A stretch of 64,000 nt of DNA from Deltaproteobacteria bacterium (GCA_016214985.1 JACRMM010000048.1:20805-84804); one strand, 5' to 3'. Shown: positions 1 through 7,972, counted from the first letter of the stretch. A program made the numbers and translations. The notes: generated from the sequence alone by a model not told the origin.

Positions 1-1054
1 TGGAGCCGGCCTTGCGCAGCAGATCCCCGGGGTCGAGATACGACAGGCGCGCCGACGCCTCGGTCTGTCCGTACATGATGTAGATCGCCGTGCCGGGCAG
101 GACTTCGCGGACCTCTCGGGCCAGGCTCGGGGCCATGGCGCCGCCGGCCTGGGTCGCGTACCGCAGATCCGGGAAGCGGTAGTTGCGGATCGCCGAGCGG
201 TGGAGCAGCAGGGCGTAGGTGGAGGGCACCCCCGAGAAGCCCGTAACGCGCTCCGCCTGCATCTGGTCCAGGACGACGTTGGGGTAGAGGAAGCTCTGGT
301 TGACCACCAGAGTGCCCCCCACGGCCATGTGGGTGAGGAGCACGGAGTTCCCGTAGGAGTAGAAGAACGGGAGCACCGCCATGACCCGGTCCCGCTCCGT
401 GAGCCGAAGATACTCCACGATGGAGGCCGTGTTGGCCACCAGATTCGAGTGGCGGAGCATGACACCCTTGGGCTCGCCGGTGGTTCCCGAGGTGTAGATG
501 ATCTGCGCGAGGTCTTCCGGGTTCCAGGTTCGGAGTTCCGAGTTCCGAGTTCCGAGTTCCGAATCAGGACATGGAACACGGAACCTGGAGTTGGGAACAA
601 GTTTCTCTCGGAGCACCTCTTCCAGGCTTGCGACGAACGCCGGTGCTCCCTCCAACCCGGATGTCCCTCCCGCCACGGCAAGGCGGCGGAGCGCGGGGGT
701 TGTGGAGAGGATCGGCCCGACGTATTTCCAGAGTTTCCGGTGGGTGAACAGGCGTGAGACGCCGCAATCGTTCAGGATTCCGCCGAGGGTCCGCGCCGAG
801 GTCTGGGTGTTCAGCGCGACGACGACTCCGCCGCTCAGGAGTGCCCCAAAATAGCAGGAAACATAATCCACCGGATCGTCGAGCAAGATACCTACGCGGT
901 CACCCGGCTGGAGCCCGGCGGCGGCGAGCCAGCCCGCCACACCGCGCGCGGCGTCGGCGAGTTCCCGGTAGGTGATCCTCCGCCCGGCGGCGACGATCGC
1001 CTCCTTATCGGGACACCGCCCGGCGGAACGCAGAAGGAAGTCGCAAACCATCAT
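1..1054 (-). CDS. AMP-dependent acyl ligase, exosortase-locus type (C-terminus outside window)
   Basis: This is an adenylate-forming (ANL superfamily) acyl-CoA/acyl-ACP ligase, which activates a carboxylate with ATP and passes it to a thiol. It starts at ATG 1054 (a second ATG is in frame at 1051), 10 bases after the stop of the acyl carrier protein gene, so the two are almost certainly co-transcribed and may work together. The P-loop motif IIYTSGTTGEPKG is read near 460-500 and the later motif YGQTEAS near 55-75; the coding frame is still open at base 1. A linker of about 25 residues just before the P-loop is encoded by a GGAACTC-type tandem repeat, all in frame. Ligases of this kind are known in exosortase A polysaccharide loci. 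The substrate cannot be told from sequence. Confidence 0.9.
   Translation of the reverse strand, partial: MMVCDFLLRSAGRCPDKEAIVAAGRRITYRELADAARGVAGWLAAAGLQPGDRVGILLDDPVDYVSCYFGALLSGGVVVALNTQTSARTLGGILNDCGVSRLFTHRKLWKYVGPILSTTPALRRLAVAGGTSGLEGAPAFVASLEEVLREKLVPNSRFRVPCPDSELGTRNSELRTWNPEDLAQIIYTSGTTGEPKGVMLRHSNLVANTASIVEYLRLTERDRVMAVLPFFYSYGNSVLLTHMAVGGTLVVNQSFLYPNVVLDQMQAERVTGFSGVPSTYALLLHRSAIRNYRFPDLRYATQAGGAMAPSLAREVREVLPGTAIYIMYGQTEASARLSYLDPGDLLRKAGS
521..596. repeat. In-frame GAGTTCC-type tandem repeat inside the ligase gene
   Basis: The unit GAGTTCC is repeated about four times in tandem (about 533-561), flanked by looser GTTCCAGGTTC and GGAACCTGGAG copies. The same kind of unit fills the intergenic space at 1322-1460, 9700-9730 and 11480-11530. 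Here it lies wholly inside an open frame and adds about 25 residues to the ligase. Confidence 0.85.
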
Positions 1055-1064
1055 GGTCCGTTTC

Positions 1065-1310
1065 TCAGCCCGTCTTTCGCCCGACGAAGCTCGCCAGGCG
1101 GTTCACGCTATCGAGATTCTCGGGGACCAATTCCTCGTCGTCAACACGGAAGCCGAAGGTCTCCTCGATCCAGCCCACCAATTCCAGGACGCCCGTGGAG
1201 TCGATGATGCCCTTCTCCAGGAAGGAATCGTCATCATTTAGAGCGCTCTCGTCGGCGTCGAAGAGGAAGCTGTCGAAGATGAATTTCCGAACTTGAGAGA
1301 TGATGTCCAT
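1065..1310 (-). CDS. Acyl carrier protein, polysaccharide-locus type
   Basis: This 81-residue acidic protein has the size and pattern of an acyl carrier protein. The motif IDSTGVLEL contains the serine expected to receive the 4'-phosphopantetheine arm. The start at ATG 1310 is chosen because GGAGA lies four bases upstream and the family begins at this point; a longer frame to 1361 only reads into intergenic repeat. The gene lies between the amidotransferase and the acyl ligase on the same strand, so it probably holds the acyl group loaded by that ligase for modification of the exopolysaccharide or a precursor. Carrier proteins next to such ligases are typical of exosortase A loci. The function in acyl transfer is inferred. 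Confidence 0.88.
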   Translation of the reverse strand: MDIISQVRKFIFDSFLFDADESALNDDDSFLEKGIIDSTGVLELVGWIEETFGFRVDDEELVPENLDSVNRLASFVGRKTG

Positions 1311-1321
1311 GCGGTCTCCAT

Positions 1322-1460
1322 GTCGCGAGTTCCAAGTTCGAAGTTCCGAGATCCGAGTCAATATCGTTCGATCTGGTCACAAGATCTCTTGCTGTCGATC
1401 AACATCGAACGTCGAACCTCGAACTTCGAACGCGTCAGCGAATCAACATCGAACCTCGAA
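1322..1460. repeat. GTTCGAA/GAACCTC degenerate repeat island
   Basis: The spacer between the acyl carrier gene and the amidotransferase gene is made of variants of GAGTTCC, AAGTTCGAA and CATCGAACCTCGAAC. The copy at 1440-1460 runs into the 3' end of the amidotransferase gene and encodes its last residues. Confidence 0.8.
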
Positions 1461-3372
1461 CAAACTGGTCATAGACAATCTGCGTAGACAGGATTCCCAC
1501 GAAGGCCATGTTTTCCATGAAGCCCTGCCTCTGGCCTTTCCTGCACTTGTTGAGCAACTGCGCGACGGCCTGGGGTCTGAAGAGGCCCGCCTCCTCCAGT
1601 AATTCCTTCGAGAGGTAGTGGTTCAGATACTCCGGCGCGTCGTCGCCGAAGAAGCTGAAGATGTCGGGGGCCATGTATGGCTGCTTCTTCCGTCGAACGA
1701 TGGAGGCGGGCAGGAGGTCCTGGACCGCCTTCTTCAGCACGTTCTTCTCGTTGAGCCCCCGCATCCGGAAGCGAGGAGGAACCGTGCAGGCGAACTCGAC
1801 GACGCGATGGTCGAGGAACGGGAAACGCCCCTCCACGGAGTGGGCCATCGCCATACGATCGCCCTGGGAGGACAGCAGATACCCCGGCAAGAGGAGCTTC
1901 GTCTCCAGGTATTGGGCTCGAGTAAAGTAATCGGCATTTCGAAGCTTCTCCTCAAGGTTCGCGAGCAGGCGTTCCTCGGGCTGCCCCTGCATCCGAGCTT
2001 CAACCTCGGGGGAGAAGAAGGTGCGCGTGCGGGCAGTCGTCTTCCAGCGCGGACGGTGCGCGTAGAAGGGGTCCGAGTCGACCGGAACCTCTGTGTCGAA
2101 GAAGGCGCGCGCGTAGTCACTCGACTTGGTAGGTGAGAGCGCCAAGTAAGGATACAGACGCCGGAGGAGGAGCGCCCGAAAGGACGATCCCGGCTTCTTT
2201 TGGACGAAGGCCCGGATCTTGGCTTCCTTGAAGAGGTCGTAGCCCCCCAGAATCTCGTCGGAACCCTCGCCGGTGAGCACGACCTTGTACCCGTTGTCGC
2301 GCACGAGGCCCGACAGGAGAAAGAGCGGGGCCGGAGCAGTCCGCAGAATCGGCGTCTCCGCGTGCCAGACTACGTTGGGGAAGGCCTCGGCGATCCCGCG
2401 GTAGGTGCAATGAACCGCGTGGTGGTCGGTCCCCAGGTGGTCCACGACCTGCCCCTGCTCGCGGCTCTCGTCGTAGACGCCGTCCGCAAAGGTCACGGAG
2501 AAGGTCTTGAGCGGGTTGTCAGTGTAGTGGCGGACCAGGGCGGTAATGGCGGAAGAATCGAGCCCGCCGCTCAGGTAGGCTCCCACGGGCACGTCCGCCC
2601 GAAGCTGCAGGCGGACCGAGTCGATCAGAAGCTCCCGGAGCTCCTCGGCGTAGTCCTGCTCGGTGCGACGGCCGACGGGATGGGCGGCCGCGAGAGGGAC
2701 GTCCCAGTACTCTTCCTCGGCGAACCGGCCACCGGCGTCCACCCGCGCCCAATGGCCCGGCGCCAGCTGCCGCACGCCTCGAAAGATCGTGTCGCGGCCG
2801 GCGGGCATCCAGAAGGTGAAGATCTCGCCGAGGACGTCGGGGTCGATTGCGCGGGGGATCCGGGGTTCCGCCGCAAAGATCGCCTTGACCTCCGACGCAA
2901 AGTAGAATCGCCCGTCGTGGAACGTGTAGAAGAGCGGGCGGATTCCAAGCCGGTCCCGGGCCAGATAGAGGCTGCGGTCCCGGCGATCATACACCGCGAT
3001 CGCGAACTGCCCGTTGAGGTCCTCAATGCACCTCTCCCGCTTCTCCTCGTAAAGGTGGACGATCACCTCCGTGTCGGAGTGAGACGAGAAGCGGTGCCCC
3101 CTGGACTCCAGTTCGGCTCGGAGCTCGACATAATTGAAGATCTCGCCGTTGAAGATGACGGCTAGCGTCTTGTCCTCGTTGAAGATCGGCTGCCAACCGC
3201 CCTCCAGGTCAATGATGCTGAGCCGCGCGTGTGCCAGCCCGACCCCGCCTTCGGCCAGAAAGCCATAGCCGTCCGGACCTCGGTGTCGAAGGGCGCCCAC
3301 CATCCGCTGGAGCGTGGTCTTCTCCACCGGGAGACGGTCGGCAATGTTCAGGATTCCCGAGATTCCGCACAT
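1435..3372 (-). CDS. Asparagine-synthase-like amidotransferase, exosortase-locus type
   Basis: This 645-residue protein has a glutamine amidotransferase class II domain starting MCGISGI, with the nucleophile Cys2 exposed once Met is removed. A synthetase domain follows with the PP-loop SGGLDSS near residue 270. The architecture is that of AsnB; the position in this locus matches the exosortase A-associated amidotransferase subfamily (TIGR03108-type). Such enzymes transfer ammonia from glutamine to an ATP-activated carboxylate, here probably a uronic acid or acyl group of the polysaccharide rather than free aspartate. The length is normal. The last residues (about RGSMLIR) are encoded by intergenic-type repeat, which suggests that the natural C-terminus has been overwritten. 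The family is clear; the substrate is inferred. Confidence 0.93.
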   Translation of the reverse strand: MCGISGILNIADRLPVEKTTLQRMVGALRHRGPDGYGFLAEGGVGLAHARLSIIDLEGGWQPIFNEDKTLAVIFNGEIFNYVELRAELESRGHRFSSHSDTEVIVHLYEEKRERCIEDLNGQFAIAVYDRRDRSLYLARDRLGIRPLFYTFHDGRFYFASEVKAIFAAEPRIPRAIDPDVLGEIFTFWMPAGRDTIFRGVRQLAPGHWARVDAGGRFAEEEYWDVPLAAAHPVGRRTEQDYAEELRELLIDSVRLQLRADVPVGAYLSGGLDSSAITALVRHYTDNPLKTFSVTFADGVYDESREQGQVVDHLGTDHHAVHCTYRGIAEAFPNVVWHAETPILRTAPAPLFLLSGLVRDNGYKVVLTGEGSDEILGGYDLFKEAKIRAFVQKKPGSSFRALLLRRLYPYLALSPTKSSDYARAFFDTEVPVDSDPFYAHRPRWKTTARTRTFFSPEVEARMQGQPEERLLANLEEKLRNADYFTRAQYLETKLLLPGYLLSSQGDRMAMAHSVEGRFPFLDHRVVEFACTVPPRFRMRGLNEKNVLKKAVQDLLPASIVRRKKQPYMAPDIFSFFGDDAPEYLNHYLSKELLEEAGLFRPQAVAQLLNKCRKGQRQGFMENMAFVGILSTQIVYDQFVRGSMLIR

Positions 3373-3425
3373 ATTGGCTCTCAGCCTTCAGCAATCAGCT
3401 TTCTGCAATCAAACACACGATCAAA
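3373..3425. repeat. TCAGC(A/T)ATCAGC-type short repeats
   Basis: The spacer upstream of the amidotransferase contains CTCAGCCTTCAGCAATCAGC followed by CTTTCTGCAATCA. It is a short degenerate array with a period of about 7-8. Similar AGCGGTC and AGCTGAT arrays are at 16803-16828 and 19410-19495. Confidence 0.6.
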
Positions 3426-3478
3426 CGCGTGCAGGCAACCCATCCTGAGCCGTCGACCGGCAAGAGGTCCCGGAGCGG

Positions 3479-4621
3479 TCAGAACGAGAAGTCCCTCAGC
3501 AACCGGGCGGGTCGACCCTCGGTCCTCGCCCGAGCGAGATCGCCGGCCTCGCGGCTGGGACGCTCGGGACACGACACGACGTCTCTCATTGAGGCAAATG
3601 CGAACTCTGTCAAGAGCCGGCGCAAGCGCGCCTCGGTCCGGTCCAGGTTCACATAGTGTCGGAATCTGCTCTTCAACCCAGCGCCGCAGATCCTTGGCTG
3701 TTTCGGGTCGATTTCCCAAGGATGCAGGTAGAAGACGAATGGGCGTCGGTCCGTCCGATTGATCCTCCGGAGGCCCCAGCGCGTCAGCCGGTACGGGAAC
3801 AGACGGAAGTAGCCACCGCCGGCGATGGGGAAGTTTCTTCCCGCGAGCCGCAAAGTCGTAATGGGTATCTCCAACAACCTAGGCGGCTCGTGGGCGCTAG
3901 GCGGCTGGGCGGCTGGCGCGTTAGGCAGCAGGTCCGGATTGGGCCGCCTCGCCGCCTCGCCGCCTCGCTGCCCAACGTCCCCGCCTTCAGCGGGAACCCA
4001 ATTCCCCCCTTCCAACCTCTCCACGCGGAACGGAAACCTCGGCCAGTCGGGCAGGCCATAGAGGTCGTGGCGGATCGGGAAGACGCTCGAGTCGTAGACG
4101 TAGCCAGCCTCCAGGAGCTCGTCGAACGCCCAGAGAGTCAGGGCCGAGATCGAATAGCTCGGCGCCCGGTAGCCCAGGACCTGCTGCCCGCCGAGGTCTT
4201 CGAGGAGAACCTTCGCTCGGCGAACATCTTCTCGGAACTCCTCGCGCGTCTGGGTGTACACCCGCCGGTGTCCGTACCCGTGGCTCGCGATCTCGTGGCC
4301 CCCGGCCTCGATCTCCTTGACCAGACCGGGGCAACGCTCGGCCACCCAGCCGAGGACGAAGAACGTGGCCGTGACACCCTGCTCTGCGAGCATTGAGAGG
4401 ATCTTACGCGTATTGGCTTCAACGCGAAGCTCCCTCCCATCCCAAGTATCCAGCGCCGAAACCGACTCAAACGCAGAAACGTGGAAATAATCTTCGACGT
4501 CGATGGTAAGGGCGTTGACGATCGCCGGCGGCTGGGTGGTTGGGCGGCTGGGTCGAGACGCCGCTGGGCGGCTCGGCGGTCTGAGGTTCACTTGGACCTC
4601 ACCGCCTGATAGAACGACCAT
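3479..4621 (-). CDS. Polysaccharide deacetylase, exosortase-locus type, with repeat-derived insert
   Basis: This NodB-fold deacetylase probably removes N-acetyl groups from the exopolysaccharide in the periplasm or envelope. The core begins LTIDVEDYF, with metal-binding motif SHGYGHR and motif YRAPSYS following. This matches the exosortase A-locus deacetylase subfamily (TIGR03006). Three parts are unusual. The first 30 or so residues are encoded by the tail of the S23 gene and by GGCTGGGCGG-type repeat. An internal stretch (bases 3881-3990) adds about 35 low-complexity residues between the PFRVERL and LLEIPITT segments. The C-terminus carries an arginine-rich extension. The true start is uncertain: ATG 4621 overlaps the S23 gene by 34 bases, and an in-frame GTG lies about 30 bases inside. 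All catalytic motifs are kept, so the enzyme may still work. Confidence 0.88.
   Translation of the reverse strand: MVVLSGGEVQVNLRPPSRPAASRPSRPTTQPPAIVNALTIDVEDYFHVSAFESVSALDTWDGRELRVEANTRKILSMLAEQGVTATFFVLGWVAERCPGLVKEIEAGGHEIASHGYGHRRVYTQTREEFREDVRRAKVLLEDLGGQQVLGYRAPSYSISALTLWAFDELLEAGYVYDSSVFPIRHDLYGLPDWPRFPFRVERLEGGNWVPAEGGDVGQRGGEAARRPNPDLLPNAPAAQPPSAHEPPRLLEIPITTLRLAGRNFPIAGGGYFRLFPYRLTRWGLRRINRTDRRPFVFYLHPWEIDPKQPRICGAGLKSRFRHYVNLDRTEARLRRLLTEFAFASMRDVVSCPERPSREAGDLARARTEGRPARLLRDFSF
3881..3990. repeat. In-frame GGC(T/G)GGGCG-type repeat inside the deacetylase gene
   Basis: Degenerate 8-base units of the GGCGGCTGGGC kind, followed by GCCGCCTCGCC units in the complementary sense, lie inside the open frame. 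The same units fill the spacers at 4525-4585, 5000-5035, 5578-5660, 11345-11430 and 16918-16950. Confidence 0.8.
4525..4585. repeat. GGCGGCTGGGT-type repeat island
   Basis: Degenerate 8-base units lie between the S23 gene and the conserved start of the deacetylase, and are translated as the deacetylase leader. Confidence 0.7.
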
Positions 4622-4953
4622 AGTTTTGCGCCCACTCCATCGCTCGCCTGATCGAGGGCGACGTAGTCGTCCTGGCTCAGATATCCCAGGCTGTGGGCAA
4701 AGTGGAGTAGGTACTTAACCTCGGCTAACGATCCGATGCTGATGTTCAGGAACTGGATCAGCTCTTTCTCCCCTTTGCGTGAGTACCCTTCTACGATGTT
4801 TGTGGGGACAGACAAAGCAGCACGCCTCAGCTGACCGGGGGTAAGGCCATAGCGCTCTTCTTTCGGAAACGTCTCGGCAGCCCGATACACGGTCCGCGCC
4901 AACCCATCCGAAAAACTCCAGACTTCGAGCTTCCGCCACCGTTCGTTCGCCAT
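4588..4953 (-). CDS. Four-helix-bundle protein, S23 / 23S rRNA intervening-sequence family (copy 1)
   Basis: This 121-residue protein has the hallmark motifs of the S23 (IVS-encoded, bAvd-related) four-helix-bundle family: VWSFSDGLA, LRRAALSVPTNIVEG and SLAEVKYLLHFA. Family members are found inside 23S rRNA intervening sequences and as accessory proteins of diversity-generating retroelements; a free-standing role is not known. It starts at ATG 4953. It lies exactly where the second half of wecB should be and is bordered on both sides by GGGCGGTTGGGCGG-type repeats. Its stop lies inside the start region of the deacetylase gene. It is clearly similar to the second copy at 7607-7972. Base composition is less GC-rich than the neighbours, which suggests transfer. 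Confidence 0.9.
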   Translation of the reverse strand: MANERWRKLEVWSFSDGLARTVYRAAETFPKEERYGLTPGQLRRAALSVPTNIVEGYSRKGEKELIQFLNISIGSLAEVKYLLHFAHSLGYLSQDDYVALDQASDGVGAKLWSFYQAVRSK

Positions 4954-4999
4954 GCGTCGCTTCGCTCCGCGCTGGTCCGCTCGGCGGCTTGACTGCGAG

Positions 5000-5035
5000 G
5001 CTGTCTAACCGCCCAACCGCCCAACCGCCCAAGGT
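5000..5035. repeat. CCGCCCAA tandem repeat at the wecB breakpoint
   Basis: Three to four copies of the 8-base unit CCGCCCAA abut the last wecB-like codon at about 5031. They mark the junction between the broken epimerase gene and the S23 gene. Confidence 0.8.
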
Positions 5036-5557
5036 TGTCGATCATCACGTGGCCGACCAAGTGGATCATCGCCGGGCTCTTCCCCTCCCGCAGAAGGTTC
5101 GCGACGCCGCTCTCCTCCGTTACAAAGAAGTCGTCGGAGATGGCATCGGTCACCATGCGGTTGATCTCCTCGGGCATGGCGAGATCGAAGCTCCGGAGCC
5201 CCGCCTCCACGTGGTCCACCCGGATGCCGAGCTTCTTCGCCACGACGCTGCACGCGAGCGTCGAGTTGACGTCGCCGACGACCACGACCGCGTCCGGCTT
5301 CTCTTCGAGGCACACCGGCTCGAAAGCGACCATGATCCGCGCCGTCTGCGCCGCGTGGGACCCGGAGCCCGCGTTCAGGAACCGGTGGGGCGCCGGCAGG
5401 CCCAGATCGTCGAAAAAGGCCTGCGACATTTCCCGGTCGTAGTGCTGGCCCGTGTGCACGATGCGGCACTCCACCTCGGGGTGCCGCAGCGCCTCGCGGT
5501 AGATCGGCGCGATCTTCATGAAGTTCGGCCGCGCGCCGGCATGAGAAGAACTTTCAC
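5031..5557 (-). pseudogene. wecB: UDP-N-acetylglucosamine 2-epimerase, N-terminal half only, frameshifted
   Basis: The sequence from AGARPNFMKIAPI through HTGQHYD, GDVNSTLA, VEAGLRSFD and VGHVMIDNL is the N-terminal half of a non-hydrolysing UDP-GlcNAc 2-epimerase, which makes UDP-ManNAc for polysaccharide synthesis. Two lesions are visible. The likely start GTG 5557 reads VKVLL and is then out of phase by one base with AGARPNF (near 5541-5546). After MIDNL (base 5031) homology ends in CCGCCCAA repeat and the S23 gene, so about half of the usual 370 or so residues are absent and are not found elsewhere in the window. The first lesion could be an assembly error; the second cannot be explained by a single-base error. 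A functional copy elsewhere is possible. Confidence 0.85.
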
Positions 5558-5577
5558 GCTCAACTCCGTTTCGATCG

Positions 5578-5660
5578 CTGGGCAGCTGGGCCGTGGGGCT
5601 GCTGGGCTGCTGGGCTGTCCGGCCGCCTCGCCGCCTCGCCGCCCAGCCGCCAGGCCACCT
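5578..5660. repeat. GCTGGGC / GCCGCCTC repeat island
   Basis: The spacer between the GspE-like gene and the broken wecB gene consists of GCTGGGC-type units followed by GCCGCCTC units. Confidence 0.75.
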
Positions 5661-5663
5661 CAC

Positions 5664-7355
5664 CTACTTTATCCCCCTCACCTCTTCGTACGTCGTCATC
5701 CCCTCCACCGCCTTGACGAAGCCGTCTTCGAGGAGCGTTCGGAAGCCAGTGGAGTGGGACTCCTTCTCCAACTCCTCCTGGGAAGCGCCGGCGACGATGA
5801 GGTTTCGAAGCTGGTCGTCGGGTACGAGGAGCTCGAAGATGCCCAAACGGCCTCGGTAGCCGGTCATGCCACAGGTCCGGCACCCGACGGCCCGGTAGAG
5901 TCGCGGGTTCTCCTTGCCGGTCGCCCGGCGAAGCTCGTCCTTCACCGGCTCGGGCGGCTCGAAGGACTCGAGGCACGACGGGCACAGGCGCCGCACCAAG
6001 CGCTGCCCCACGACCGCGGCGAGCGCCGAGTAGAGCATGAAGGGCGGGATCCCCTGCTCCAGGATCCGCGGGATCGACCCGATGGTGTGGTTGAAGACCA
6101 TGCGGGCGAGCACCAGGGTCTTCCCCAGCGCTGCCTCGACGGCGATGCCGAGCACCTCGGGGTCGGAGACGTCGCCCACCATCAGGTAGTCCACGTCCTG
6201 ACGGATCAGCGCCTTCAGCCCCTGCGCATAGCCGATGCCGGCTCGCTCGTTCGGCTCTGCCTGGTTGATGTCGGAGAGCCGGTTCTTGATCGGGTTCTCG
6301 TAGCTGACCGTCGCCTTGGAGGATCGCTTGAGTTGGTTCAGCGTCGCATAAATCGTGGAGGTCTTGCCACTGTCCGGCGGACCAAGCACGAGGATCAATC
6401 CGCGCTGGGCCTGTATGATCCGCTGGAACCGCTCGGACATCTCCGGCGCCATGCCGAGGTTCTCGAGGCGGAGCTCTTCCTTCGAGAACGGCTGCTGGAA
6501 GGTGAGCACAGCCTGCTCGCCGTTGAGCACTGGGAAGGTGGCCACGTCGATGTCGTAGAACTGGTCTTCGGAGCGGACCCGGAAGTACCCCTGAAGGGGG
6601 ATTCGCCGCTTGAGGATGTCCATGCCCCCGAGGATCTTCAGCCGGTTGACGAGGTTCTGGCTGTACTCCTTGGGCGGCGTGACGAGGGACTCCAGGAGCC
6701 CGTTCACCCGGAGCTTCACCTCCACCGACTCCTCGCCCGGAACGATGTGGACGTGGGTCGCCTTCTTGTCCAGGGCTGCGAGGATCACCGAATTGATGAT
6801 CTTGACGATCGGCGCCTCGGAGGCGGACTCGATCACCTCCTCGAGGTTCTCCTCCACCACAGCGCCCTGGGGACTGATGATCTCGAGATCGCGCTGGGCC
6901 TTGAGGTCGAGGGCCTCCTCCCACTTCGTCGTCGCCGGGAAGAGGTCGCGGAGCTTTCGCTTGATGCCGAACATCGAGGTGACGACCGGCGCGATCCGCA
7001 GGCCCGTCATGAATCGGAGCTCGTCGATGACCCGATAGTCGTGGGGGTTGGCCATGGCGACCGTGAGGGTCTTCTCGTGGACCTCGATCGGGAGCACGAA
7101 GTTCTTCTTCATGAACTTCTCAGGAACGAGATTCACCGTCTCGGGAGCAATCGCGTACTTCTGGAGGCTGATCGCCGGCACCGACTGCTGCCGGGAGAGC
7201 AGGTACTCGAAGTCCTCGACCGTCACGTACCCCTTGCGGATCAGGACACTGCCCAGTCGCTCGCCGGACTTCTTCTGCTCCGCCACCGCCTCGGCCAACT
7301 GATCGTCGGCGACGAGTTTGTATTCCAGGAGGAGTTCGCCGATCTTTTTGGCCAT
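5664..7355 (-). CDS. GspE/PilB-like ATPase with degenerate catalytic boxes
   Basis: This 563-residue protein has an N-terminal MshEN-type domain (MAKKIGELLLEYKLVADDQL, then LGSVLIRKGYVT) and a GspE-type secretion ATPase domain with a C-terminal four-cysteine zinc site (CPSC and CRTC). Walker A is GPPDSGKTSTIYA and keeps the lysine. The other boxes differ from the family: the Asp box is VSYENPIK instead of the EDPVE kind, Walker B is VGDVSDPEV instead of GEIRDxET, and the His box LHTND is missing (ARMVFNHT). Hydrolysis is therefore doubtful, and a structural or c-di-GMP-sensing role is possible. The start at ATG 7355 is chosen because the longer frame to 7406 only reads repeat. No other type II secretion or pilus gene is nearby. 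Confidence 0.87.
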   Translation of the reverse strand: MAKKIGELLLEYKLVADDQLAEAVAEQKKSGERLGSVLIRKGYVTVEDFEYLLSRQQSVPAISLQKYAIAPETVNLVPEKFMKKNFVLPIEVHEKTLTVAMANPHDYRVIDELRFMTGLRIAPVVTSMFGIKRKLRDLFPATTKWEEALDLKAQRDLEIISPQGAVVEENLEEVIESASEAPIVKIINSVILAALDKKATHVHIVPGEESVEVKLRVNGLLESLVTPPKEYSQNLVNRLKILGGMDILKRRIPLQGYFRVRSEDQFYDIDVATFPVLNGEQAVLTFQQPFSKEELRLENLGMAPEMSERFQRIIQAQRGLILVLGPPDSGKTSTIYATLNQLKRSSKATVSYENPIKNRLSDINQAEPNERAGIGYAQGLKALIRQDVDYLMVGDVSDPEVLGIAVEAALGKTLVLARMVFNHTIGSIPRILEQGIPPFMLYSALAAVVGQRLVRRLCPSCLESFEPPEPVKDELRRATGKENPRLYRAVGCRTCGMTGYRGRLGIFELLVPDDQLRNLIVAGASQEELEKESHSTGFRTLLEDGFVKAVEGMTTYEEVRGIK

Positions 7356-7369
7356 GGGGAGGAACCTCG

Positions 7370-7512
7370 TTAGAGAGCTGGAAAGCTCGGAAGCGGGAAA
7401 GCTCAAAACAGCTAGAAAGCGAGCCAGCTAGAAAGCTAGAAAGCTAAAAACAGCTCGCAAGCGAGCAAGTTAGAAACAGCTCAAAAGCTGGCATGTTAGA
7501 AAGCTCAAGACA
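7370..7512. repeat. AGCTAGAAAGCT-type repeat island
   Basis: Degenerate units of AGAAAGCTAGAAAGC, AGCTCAAAAC and AGCGAGCAAG with a period of about 8-9 separate the GspE-like gene from the second S23 gene. Confidence 0.8.
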
Positions 7513-7606
7513 GCCGTGACACTGGAAACCATCAGTCGGTTAGCTCTTACATCCAGTGATATGGGCCCTAAGTTTTTATTAATAATTCTACAGCAACAAC
7601 AAGGCC

Positions 7607-7972
7607 TCATACACTGCGAGCGATTTTGCCATAGAACGACCACAACATCCTGCCTAGTTCGTTGTATCGCCCTATCATTTCTTCATAGTCAACGTCACAT
7701 AGGTAGCCGATTCGGTGCACAAAATGCAACAAATACTTCACTTCAGCTAGTGAACCTAAGCTGATGTTCACAAAATGCCGGAGTTCTCGATCCCCTCTTC
7801 GTCCATATCCTTCTACGATATTCGTCGGAATCGACAACGCAGCCCGTCTCAGTTGGGACGTGGCGCCATACGCTTCTGCCCGTGGAAAGGATCGGGTGAC
7901 TTCATAGACTCGACATGCGAGATCGTCAGCGACCCGCCAGACATCGAGCTTCACCCACCGATCCTGAATCAT
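7607..7972 (-). CDS. Four-helix-bundle protein, S23 family (copy 2)
   Basis: This second 121-residue S23-family protein shares most motif residues with copy 1: WRVADDLAC, LRRAALSIPTNIVEG, ISLGSLAEVKYLLHF and LWSFY. It starts at ATG 7972. Like copy 1, it is bounded on both sides by short-period repeats (AGCTAGAAAGC to its left, CTTTCCATCTTTCCAGC to its right). The DNA is clearly AT-richer than the locus: by hand count the row at 7561 is about 40% GC. It interrupts the run of polysaccharide genes on the same strand without any visible functional link to them. A role in nucleic-acid binding is suggested only by its relatives. Confidence 0.9.
   Translation of the reverse strand: MIQDRWVKLDVWRVADDLACRVYEVTRSFPRAEAYGATSQLRRAALSIPTNIVEGYGRRGDRELRHFVNISLGSLAEVKYLLHFVHRIGYLCDVDYEEMIGRYNELGRMLWSFYGKIARSV

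Noticed and set aside
4989..7373. Long plus-strand open frame of 794 codons
   Set aside because: It is antisense to the GspE-like gene and the wecB fragment, has no family resemblance and is the usual mirror frame of GC-rich coding DNA.
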